From the NCBI GenBank assembly GCA_028287225.1, contig JAQBPZ010000241.1, positions 1-6,113 on the forward strand: a stretch of DNA of 6,113 nt, in the 5' to 3' direction. Position 1 is the stretch's first letter, and the number at the start of each line of letters is the position of its first letter. Source of the DNA: Gemmatimonadota bacterium (GTDB taxonomy: Bacteria > Gemmatimonadota > Gemmatimonadetes > Gemmatimonadales > Gemmatimonadaceae). Positions 1 through 5,211 of this stretch are shown here, piece by piece. The position numbers and the translations under genes are program-made. The notes under the pieces are model-generated. The model saw only the letters and a list, made by a program, of their open reading frames with translations. It searched no databases and had not been told where the DNA came from.

Positions 1-135
1 CGCGGCGGGCGTGGGCGCAGCGGGTCGCGGAGCCGCCGGCCGGCTCGTGCGCGGCGGGACCTTCTGGGCCGCGAGGGGCGCGGACAGGCACAGCAGTGCC
101 GCCAGACCGGGGACGGCGAAACGAAGCAGACGCAT
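1..135 (-). CDS. Exported protein of unknown function, N-terminal part only
   Basis: This is the first 45 codons of a minus-strand gene that continues past the left edge. The start is the ATG at 135-133. The protein opens with MRLLR, then a hydrophobic stretch (about residues 6-22) ending in PLAAQ, which fits a Sec signal peptide cut after Ala23 and before Gln24. There is a cysteine at residue 16, but the residue before it is leucine, so it is not a proper lipobox and a lipoprotein is unlikely. The mature part starts with a run rich in proline and alanine (about residues 27-45), which looks like a flexible linker or disordered arm rather than a folded domain. No function can be named from this fragment. 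No Shine-Dalgarno sequence is visible upstream, and a TATATT element sits only 5 bases before the ATG. I am confident it is a real gene because of the signal peptide and the G/C-rich third codon positions. Confidence 0.75.
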   Translation of the reverse strand, partial: MRLLRFAVPGLAALLCLSAPLAAQKVPPRTSRPAAPRPAAPTPAA

Positions 136-140
136 GCTGG

Positions 141-170
141 AATATACCGGTGAACCGTGGGACCGTCGAA
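141..170 (-). promoter_or_regulatory. Candidate promoter very close to the start of the left-edge gene
   Basis: On the minus strand TATATT (146-141) is a good -10 match and the only AT-rich hexamer in this GC-rich spacer. A weak -35 candidate, TTCGAC (170-165), lies 18 bases upstream and matches the consensus poorly. Transcription would begin about at the ATG at 135, giving a leaderless or nearly leaderless message. This agrees with the lack of a Shine-Dalgarno sequence. It is an inference from position and sequence only. Confidence 0.4.
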
Positions 171-216
171 CTGGCTGGAACTACCCGTGCCGAGGGGCTC
201 CGGGTCCATCACGAGG

Positions 217-243
217 CCGGACGGCCGTGCACCGGCGGTCCGG
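217..243. repeat. Imperfect hairpin in the spacer upstream of the small-protein gene
   Basis: CCGGAC (217-222) pairs with GTCCGG (238-243), and inside it GCCG (224-227) pairs with CGGC (233-236). One G-G mismatch separates the two stems and the loop is 5 bases (228-232). The 10 base pairs are all G-C except one A-T. The hairpin ends about 30 bases before the ribosome binding site at 273-280, so it would lie in the 5' leader if transcription starts upstream of it. It could be a leader structure, an operator, or a chance product of high GC. The rest of the spacer (136-286) shows no recognisable plus-strand promoter. Confidence 0.4.
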
Positions 244-272
244 TTTCTGCCTGATGTCGGACCCACACCAGC

Positions 273-280
273 AAGGGAGC
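273..280 (+). promoter_or_regulatory. Ribosome binding site of the small-protein gene
   Basis: The purine-rich AAGGGAGC, with AGGGAG at 274-279, ends 7 bases before the ATG at 287. This is good Shine-Dalgarno spacing. It decides the start and is the clearest ribosome binding site in the window. Confidence 0.7.
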
Positions 281-286
281 TGACAC

Positions 287-508
287 ATGGGTGGCAAGTC
301 GGACATGGCCAATCGCGAGGATCGTCCCGAGTCGGGAGGCACCGACCCGCGCGGCCAGCGGAGCGATACGGGCCTGCAGGAGAAGGAGAAGCAGAAGCTC
401 GCGCAGGACATGGCGGAGAAGCGGGCGTCGACCCCCGAGAACGCGCACAACCAGGATCACGCCCCGTTCTCCATCGGCAACGAGCCCAACAACGCGAAGA
501 ACGCGTAG
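287..508 (+). CDS. Small hydrophilic protein of unknown function, 73 residues
   Basis: I do not recognise this protein. It begins MGGKSDMAN and has no hydrophobic segment, no cysteine and no tryptophan. The first third is rich in Gly, Ser, Asp, Arg and Pro. A stretch at about residues 30-47 (LQEKEKQKLAQDMAEKRA) could form a charged amphipathic helix. The last third is rich in Asn, Pro and Ala. This composition suggests a largely disordered cytoplasmic protein, as in small stress-related proteins, but that is only an analogy. Support for a real gene is a good Shine-Dalgarno sequence 7 bases upstream, about 90 percent G or C at third codon positions, and a strong hairpin 12 bases after the TAG stop. 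It appears to be a single-gene unit, divergent from the exported-protein gene and convergent with the channel gene. Confidence 0.75.
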   Translation: MGGKSDMANREDRPESGGTDPRGQRSDTGLQEKEKQKLAQDMAEKRASTPENAHNQDHAPFSIGNEPNNAKNA

Positions 509-520
509 CGCCGGTCAGCC

Positions 521-553
521 CCGCCGGCCGGGTCCGAGCGACCCGGCCGGCGG
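521..553. terminator. Perfect 14-bp stem-loop between two convergent genes
   Basis: CCGCCGGCCGGGTC (521-534) is exactly repeated in inverted form as GACCCGGCCGGCGG (540-553), with a 5-base loop, CGAGC. It begins 12 bases after the stop of the small-protein gene and ends 5 bases before the stop of the channel gene on the other strand, so it can serve both as a bidirectional terminator. There is no T run on either side, so it is not a classic intrinsic terminator. It may act as a U-less terminator, or as a 3' end stabiliser or pause site alongside Rho. Confidence 0.7.
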
Positions 554-558
554 AGCGC

Positions 559-1638
559 TCACCGCCCGTCCGTGCCCGGGCGGCCCGCCGGGGGCGGCAC
601 GAACTGCGTAAAGTGTCCCGTGTGCCGGAAGGTCTGCGTGTGCGCGTAGCCCTCCCCGTCCAGCGGCGCGTGCTCCACCTCGCTCAGCCGCGACAGGTCG
701 ATGCTGATGGTGCCGTCGCGGGACACCGGGTTGTAGATGTTGGAGAACCTCGACCCGAACCGGATCTCGTTCGGCTTGTAGCTGGACCGCGCGTGCACCT
801 GCTGCGCGAAGGTCTCGTCGACCCCGCTCATGAGGATGTCGAACTCGGCATCCTCGTCCACCAGGTCCTGGTACGACTTGCCGCGCAGCGGGCTCGCGTC
901 ATCGATCGGGTGCACGATGGTCCAGCTCAGCGGGAAGAAGACGACCTTCGTGCGCTCCAGCCTGAGCTGGTCGTAGCGGCGGCCCTGCCCGTCGAGGCGG
1001 CTGTAGAGGATCTTCGCCTCCAGCTCCATGAGCTGGTTGCTGCGCGAGTTGGCGATGCGGAACATGAAGCCGGTGCGCCCCTGGTACGGCGCCACCACGG
1101 CGATGTCGCTGAACATCACCGCCGCGGTGGGCCGCGCGAAGCGGGCGAAGACGAGGCCCGTCAGCAGCGCGACGAACAGCAGCCCGATCAGCGATTCCAG
1201 GGTCACGACCGTGTTCGACAGCACGCCGACCGGGTACATCGCGCCGAAGCCGATCGTCGCGAAGGTCTCCACGCTGAAGAAGAAGGCGCGGAGGAAGGCG
1301 CCGCCCATCTCGCCCTCGCCAAGCCCGCGCAACGCGGCGGGACCGCAGGCCACGTAGACCATTCCGAAGAGCGCGTTCACGGCGACGTACGCCATCGTCA
1401 CCATGCCGAGGAACCGCGGCCAGGACGTGGTGAGCAGGGCGTGATAGCCGTTCACGTACGAGAGGACGCCGGAGCCCACGCGACGCGACGTGAAGCTGCC
1501 GTCGCGATTGAGCAGGCGCTGCTGTCGCGCGCCACCCACCACCGAGCCGAACCCCAGGTCCTGCGGTGGCTCGGGATCGGGGGGCGCGGCCATCGTCCCC
1601 TGGAACCCCGTGGTGTCCTGTTCGTCGCTGGGCGTCAT
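559..1638 (-). CDS. KirBac-type inward-rectifier potassium channel
   Basis: This 359-residue protein is a bacterial inward-rectifier potassium channel of the inner membrane, working as a tetramer. In order it shows a Pro/Gln-rich N-terminal tail (about 1-55), an amphipathic slide-helix region (about 59-72), membrane helix 1 (about 76-98), a pore helix (116-127), the selectivity filter TIGFG (128-132) and membrane helix 2 (about 143-166). Helix 2 ends in the family signature FARFARP (164-170). The rest is the cytoplasmic beta-rich Kir domain (about 167-335), with typical stretches such as GRTGFMFRIANSRSNQL, HPIDDASPL and the ARSSYKPNEI/GSRF segment. The filter has Phe where most potassium channels have Tyr. 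The ATG at 1638 is preferred. A TTG at 1674 is in frame but falls within a likely -35 element. The length is slightly above the usual 300-340 because of the N-terminal tail. The gene is divergent from the cyclase gene, and its ligand is unknown. Confidence 0.93.
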   Translation of the reverse strand: MTPSDEQDTTGFQGTMAAPPDPEPPQDLGFGSVVGGARQQRLLNRDGSFTSRRVGSGVLSYVNGYHALLTTSWPRFLGMVTMAYVAVNALFGMVYVACGPAALRGLGEGEMGGAFLRAFFFSVETFATIGFGAMYPVGVLSNTVVTLESLIGLLFVALLTGLVFARFARPTAAVMFSDIAVVAPYQGRTGFMFRIANSRSNQLMELEAKILYSRLDGQGRRYDQLRLERTKVVFFPLSWTIVHPIDDASPLRGKSYQDLVDEDAEFDILMSGVDETFAQQVHARSSYKPNEIRFGSRFSNIYNPVSRDGTISIDLSRLSEVEHAPLDGEGYAHTQTFRHTGHFTQFVPPPAGRPGTDGR

Positions 1639-1646
1639 CCACCCTG

Positions 1647-1674
1647 AAGCTAGCGCGGGCCGAGCTTGCGTCAA
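1647..1674 (-). promoter_or_regulatory. Candidate promoter of the potassium channel gene
   Basis: On the minus strand TTGACG (1674-1669, five of six -35 consensus bases) is followed after 16 bases by TAGCTT (1652-1647). TAGCTT keeps the key first, second and sixth -10 bases. Transcription would begin about 1-3 bases before the ATG at 1638. An AGGG (1645-1642) lies only 3 bases from that ATG, too close for normal Shine-Dalgarno use. This supports a leaderless or nearly leaderless message and argues against the upstream TTG start. Confidence 0.5.
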
Positions 1675-1700
1675 ACGCGTGTCCGGGGCGAGCTTACAGC

Positions 1701-1713
1701 AGGCGCGGCGCCT
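1701..1713. repeat. Short palindrome just upstream of the cyclase gene
   Basis: AGGCGC (1701-1706) and GCGCCT (1708-1713) form a 6-bp inverted repeat around one central G, ending 20 bases before the ATG at 1734. It could be an operator half-site pair within the 95-base divergent spacer (1639-1733), but short GC palindromes are frequent by chance in such DNA. I see no convincing plus-strand -35/-10 pair in this spacer. Confidence 0.25.
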
Positions 1714-1733
1714 ACGCGGCCCCGCCGTCTCCC

Positions 1734-3677
1734 ATGACTGCCCTCCAGACCTCGCGCGCTACCGCGCCGGCGCCGTCGGCGCACCCGCGACTCACCGTCG
1801 CCTGGATCGCGCTCGCGTACGCACTGGGCTACCTCGGCTGGTCGCGATTCGGCGGTGCGTCCGAACACGTGCGCGCCGTCGTGTCGGAGAGCGTGCTGCT
1901 CCCGCTGAACGCGGCGGCGGCCGTTCTCTTCCTGCGTGCGGCCCGCCGTCCCCGCGGCAGCGCCGCCATGCGACCCGCGCTGCGGCTCCTCGCGGCCGCC
2001 GGCGTGACGCTCGTCCTCGGCAACGCGATCGCCCTGGTCCAGCTGCACGTCGATGGGCGCATCTCCACCGGATCGCTCGCGGACGCCTGCTTCCTCGTCG
2101 GCTATCCGCTGACCCTCGCCGCGCTCCTCCGGATCCCCGGCGCACAGCGGCGAGAGGACCGGTGGAAGCTGCTCTGCGACGCCGGGATGGTGCTCTCGGG
2201 AGCGGGGGTGGCCCTGTGGTACTTCGTCCTGCGCGCACCGGTGGCCAGCGCCAGCGACGGGATGGCGGTGACCCTCGCCATGGTCTACCCGCTGGCGGAC
2301 CTGCTGCTGCTCGTGGGCCTCGTCTCCATCGCCCTGCGGCAGGCCGCCGACGGCGACCGCATCGCGGTGCGCTGGCTGGCGCTCGCCACCTCGCTCATGG
2401 TGGTGGCCGACCTCTGGTTCAACCTGCTCGTCGCCCGCACGGGCCAGCGCACGGCGCTCTCCAGCGACCTGCTCTTCCTGGCGAGCGCGGTGGCGACGAT
2501 CGTCGCGGCCGAACGCTTCTGGCAGGGGCCGATCGCGGAGGCGGCGCAGTCGCCGGCCATCGCCAGCCTGGCGGCGCGGCTCCGCGCGCTGCTCCCCTTC
2601 GCGGCGGCCGGCGCGACGTACGCGCTGCTGCTCGTCGTGGCGCTCCGCGCGTGGGTGCCTCCGCTCAGCGGCCTCGCCGTCGGGGCCGTGGCGGTGTCCA
2701 TCTTCCTCGGCGCACGCCAGCTGTTCGCCTTCCGCCGGCGCAGCACCGTCCTCGCCGAGGCCGCGGTGCGCGCCAGCGAGGCGCGGTTCCGGTCCCTGGT
2801 GCAGAACTCGTCCGACCTGACCTTCCAGCTCGACGAGCATGGCGCCATCACCTTCGCCAGCTCGTCGTCCGCCCGGGTGATCGGCTACCAGCCGGAGGAG
2901 CTCGTCGGCCGGCACCTCTCGTCGCTCGTGCAGCCGGAGGACACGCCCCAGGTGACGTCGTACCTCGAGACCGCCGGCCAGCTCCCCGCGGTGTCGCCGG
3001 CGGCGGAGTGGCGCTTCCGGCGGCCCGACGGCCGCGTGGTGCAGGTGGAGGCCATCGCGAGCAACCTGCTCGCCGACGCCACCGTGCGCGGCATCGTGCT
3101 GAACGTGCGCGACGTCGGCGAGCGGAAGTTGCTCCTCGACCAGCTGGCCTACCAGGCGTTCCACGACCCGCTCACCGGGCTGGCGAACCGCGCGCTGTTC
3201 TACGACCGCGTGGCGCACGCGCTCACCCTGGCGCACCGCCACGCGCGCACGGTGATGGTGCTCTTCCTGGATCTCGACGACTTCAAGCAGGTCAACGACA
3301 CCCTCGGACATGCCGAAGGCGACCGGCTGCTCACGATGATCGCCGCGCGCCTCCGCGCGTGCGCGCGTGCGACGGACACCGTCGCGCGCCTCGGTGGCGA
3401 CGAGTTCGCCCTGCTCGTGGAAGACCAGAACGCCGACGAGGGAGGCACACACCTCGTGGAGCGCATCCGCGAGCAGATGACCTTTCCCTTTCACCTCGCG
3501 GGCGCCGACCTGCACGTGAGCACGAGCATCGGCAGCGCCACCGCGCGCGACGGCAGCGTGGACGACATCCTCCGCCACGCCGACGTCGCGATGTACTCGG
3601 CGAAGCGCGCGGAGAAGGGATCCCACCGCGCGTACGACCCCTCGATGCTGCGCGAGGAGCGGCTCAGCGGCGACTGA
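1734..3677 (+). CDS. Membrane-bound diguanylate cyclase (10 helices, PAS, GGDEF)
   Basis: This 647-residue inner-membrane protein should condense two GTP into cyclic di-GMP. About ten hydrophobic helices fill residues 20-332 (near 20-36, 50-69, 81-103, 115-134, 147-167, 178-201, 213-234, 243-262, 284-306, 309-332). A short linker leads to a PAS domain (about 348-463), with the typical GYQPEELVGR stretch and the PDGRVVQVE strand. The GGDEF domain runs from about 470 to 636. It has DPLTGLANR (478-486), the metal-binding DLDDFK (513-518) with N521 and D522, and an intact GGDEF (554-558). The inhibitory I-site RATD (545-548) is exactly five residues before it, so the enzyme looks active and subject to product inhibition. 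It ends in YDPSMLREERLSGD, which resembles the linker that leads into EAL in GGDEF-EAL proteins, but no EAL follows. The ATG at 1734 is chosen because the helix-rich part begins soon after it; no clear Shine-Dalgarno precedes it. The signal sensed is unknown. Confidence 0.93.
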   Translation: MTALQTSRATAPAPSAHPRLTVAWIALAYALGYLGWSRFGGASEHVRAVVSESVLLPLNAAAAVLFLRAARRPRGSAAMRPALRLLAAAGVTLVLGNAIALVQLHVDGRISTGSLADACFLVGYPLTLAALLRIPGAQRREDRWKLLCDAGMVLSGAGVALWYFVLRAPVASASDGMAVTLAMVYPLADLLLLVGLVSIALRQAADGDRIAVRWLALATSLMVVADLWFNLLVARTGQRTALSSDLLFLASAVATIVAAERFWQGPIAEAAQSPAIASLAARLRALLPFAAAGATYALLLVVALRAWVPPLSGLAVGAVAVSIFLGARQLFAFRRRSTVLAEAAVRASEARFRSLVQNSSDLTFQLDEHGAITFASSSSARVIGYQPEELVGRHLSSLVQPEDTPQVTSYLETAGQLPAVSPAAEWRFRRPDGRVVQVEAIASNLLADATVRGIVLNVRDVGERKLLLDQLAYQAFHDPLTGLANRALFYDRVAHALTLAHRHARTVMVLFLDLDDFKQVNDTLGHAEGDRLLTMIAARLRACARATDTVARLGGDEFALLVEDQNADEGGTHLVERIREQMTFPFHLAGADLHVSTSIGSATARDGSVDDILRHADVAMYSAKRAEKGSHRAYDPSMLREERLSGD

Positions 3678-3686
3678 CTCCCGGCG

Positions 3687-3741
3687 CAGGCCCGTCGGCC
3701 CGCGTGCGGCGAAGGGCCTGGACGCTGCCCGTGAACGGCAG
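3687..3741. terminator. Hairpin-forming spacer between convergent genes
   Basis: The 84-base spacer between the cyclase stop and the permease stop holds two inverted repeats. CAGGCCC (3687-3693) pairs with GGGCCTG (3714-3720) across a 20-base loop. CTGCC (3725-3729) pairs with GGCAG (3737-3741) across a 7-base loop. No T run follows on either strand. The position between two gene ends favours termination for both genes, but these stems are weaker than the one at 521-553 and may be chance. Confidence 0.35.
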
Positions 3742-3761
3742 GTGCAGGTCCTTCGCGTTGC

Positions 3762-5204
3762 TCACGCCGGCGCTCGCGACACGCGATGCGCGCGCCAGTA
3801 CACGACGCCGCCCAGGGCCACGAAGCCGAGCGCGCCGCCCACCACCTTCAGCTCGAAGAGAAGCGGGTTCGCGTCGTCCGGCGGCGGGATCATCGCCACG
3901 CACATGGCGAAGATCGTCACCACCAGCCCGCTGACTCCCACCACCCACGCGCCCACCGTGCCGCCCGGCACGCGCACCGTCTCGGGGGGCGCCTCCGTGC
4001 GGCGATGCAGCAGGAAGGAGACGAACAGGTAGCAGTACGGGATGAAGTAGACGAGCAGCTGCGTGTCCAGCAGGATGAGGTACGCCTTCTCCACCGTGGT
4101 GCCCTTGCCCAGCACCGAGAGCAGGAGGAACACCGTGGCCAGCCCGGCCTGGACCAGGATGGCCACGTAGGGCGTCTTCCACCGCGAGTGCACGCGCCCG
4201 AACGCGGGAGGAAAGTACCGGTCCAGGCCGATCGCGAACGCGACGCGCGCCGGACCGGTGAGCCACGCGCCCACGCCGCCGATGTTTCCGAGCGTGTAGG
4301 CCGCCGCGCAGAACGGGGCGAGCCACCAGAGGGAGGGGCTCAGCTGCCGCGCCCCGGCGCTCGTGGCCTGGAGGAATCCCGACACGATGTTGATCTCGCC
4401 GGCGGGCACCAGGCGCAGCAGCGCGCCGGTGCCCAGGATGTACACCAGCGCGATGAGCGGCGCCGAGATCAGGATGGCGCGCGGCAGCGTGCGTCGCGGG
4501 TTCCGCACCTCGCCCCCCATCGCGCTCGAGAGCTCGAGCCCCGCGAACGCGAAGGCGATGGAGGCCCACAGGTTCAGCCCCGGCAGGTGGCCGAGGTCGG
4601 GCGCGATGTTCTGCGGCGTGATGGGGTTGGCGGAGGGATGTCCCGCGAACAGCGTGACGCCGCCCAGGATGATCAGCACGACGCCGGGGATGTACGTGCC
4701 GATCCCGCCGGCGTTCTGGAGCCACTTCCCCGTCCCCACGCCCACGATGTTCATCAGCACCGCGAGCCACAGGCACACGAGCGTGGCTGCCAGCACGTAC
4801 GTCCAGTTGCTCGCCAGCGCCGAATTCCCCTTGCCCACCACGTACGTCGCGATGACGGCCGTGGAGATGAGCAGGTTGGGATAGTACAGCACGTTGTTGA
4901 TCCAGTAGCACCAGCCGCAGAGATACCCGTGCCGCTCGCCGAGCGCACGCTTCGTCCACTGGTAGATGCCGCCCTCCTGCGGGAAGCGCGACGACAGCTC
5001 CGTCACCACCAGCCCCTGCGGCACGAAGAAGAACACCGCCGCGAGCATCCAGAGCACCAGGGCGCTCGGTCCCGCCTTCGCCGCCGTGGCGAGCCACCGC
5101 AGCCCCACGACGGCGACGAGGTTGAAGAGCACCAGGTCGCGCAGGCCGAGCGCGCGATCGAGTGCTGGCAGGTCGCCTTCGGCCGGCCGGGTGGCGTCGC
5201 TCAT
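3762..5204 (-). CDS. APC-superfamily amino acid permease
   Basis: This 480-residue inner-membrane protein has about twelve hydrophobic helices, the usual size for the amino acid-polyamine-organocation family, which moves amino acids with protons or by exchange. Family marks are the PQEGGIYQWTKRALGERHG loop (about 75-93), the TM6-like stretch FAFAGLELSSAMGGEVRNP (218-236) followed by RRTLPRAI, and the loop ARVAFAIGLDRYFPPAFGRV (319-338) followed by KTPYVAI. The unwound first helix, where many relatives have Gly-Ser-Gly-Ile, reads VVGLRWLATAAKAGPSAL (32-49), so this belongs to a divergent subgroup. The substrate cannot be named. The cytoplasmic N-terminus is short and charged. The ATG at 5204 lies 7 bases after the stop of the exported-protein gene, with no strong Shine-Dalgarno sequence, so it is probably translated by coupling as the last gene of the operon. 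Confidence 0.9.
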   Translation of the reverse strand: MSDATRPAEGDLPALDRALGLRDLVLFNLVAVVGLRWLATAAKAGPSALVLWMLAAVFFFVPQGLVVTELSSRFPQEGGIYQWTKRALGERHGYLCGWCYWINNVLYYPNLLISTAVIATYVVGKGNSALASNWTYVLAATLVCLWLAVLMNIVGVGTGKWLQNAGGIGTYIPGVVLIILGGVTLFAGHPSANPITPQNIAPDLGHLPGLNLWASIAFAFAGLELSSAMGGEVRNPRRTLPRAILISAPLIALVYILGTGALLRLVPAGEINIVSGFLQATSAGARQLSPSLWWLAPFCAAAYTLGNIGGVGAWLTGPARVAFAIGLDRYFPPAFGRVHSRWKTPYVAILVQAGLATVFLLLSVLGKGTTVEKAYLILLDTQLLVYFIPYCYLFVSFLLHRRTEAPPETVRVPGGTVGAWVVGVSGLVVTIFAMCVAMIPPPDDANPLLFELKVVGGALGFVALGGVVYWRAHRVSRAPA

Positions 5205-5211
5205 TCGTGGC

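Noticed and set aside
46..135. Lipoprotein signal in the left-edge exported protein
   Set aside because: The cysteine at residue 16 is preceded by leucines and not by the small residues a lipobox needs.
177..206. GGAAC followed by GTC as an ECF sigma factor promoter for the small-protein gene
   Set aside because: The spacing of 22 bases between GGAAC and GTC is longer than these promoters allow.
157..1647. Long plus-strand open frame of 496 codons across the small-protein and channel genes
   Set aside because: It is opposite the clear KirBac gene, gives an Arg/His/Ala/Gly-rich product with no domain, and results from the lack of stop codons in GC-rich DNA.
1639..1674. Extension of the channel protein by 12 residues to a TTG start
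   Set aside because: The TTG coincides with a likely -35 hexamer, and the ATG at 1638 fits the promoter position better.
1666..1699. TTGCGT with TTACAG as a plus-strand promoter for the cyclase gene
   Set aside because: The 22-base spacer is too long and both elements match the consensus poorly.
1671..3626. Minus-strand open frame of 651 codons opposite the cyclase gene
   Set aside because: Antisense shadow with a low-complexity Arg/Glu/Gly/His-rich product and no recognisable domain.
1490..3934. Plus-strand open frame of 814 codons over the cyclase gene
   Set aside because: Same strand as the cyclase but another frame; the product is Arg/Pro/Ala-rich with no motif, while the cyclase frame has all GGDEF and PAS motifs.
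3664..5097. Minus-strand open frame of 477 codons overlapping the permease in another frame
   Set aside because: Lacks the hydrophobic helices of the true frame and is Arg/Gly/Ala-rich, typical of an out-of-frame translation.
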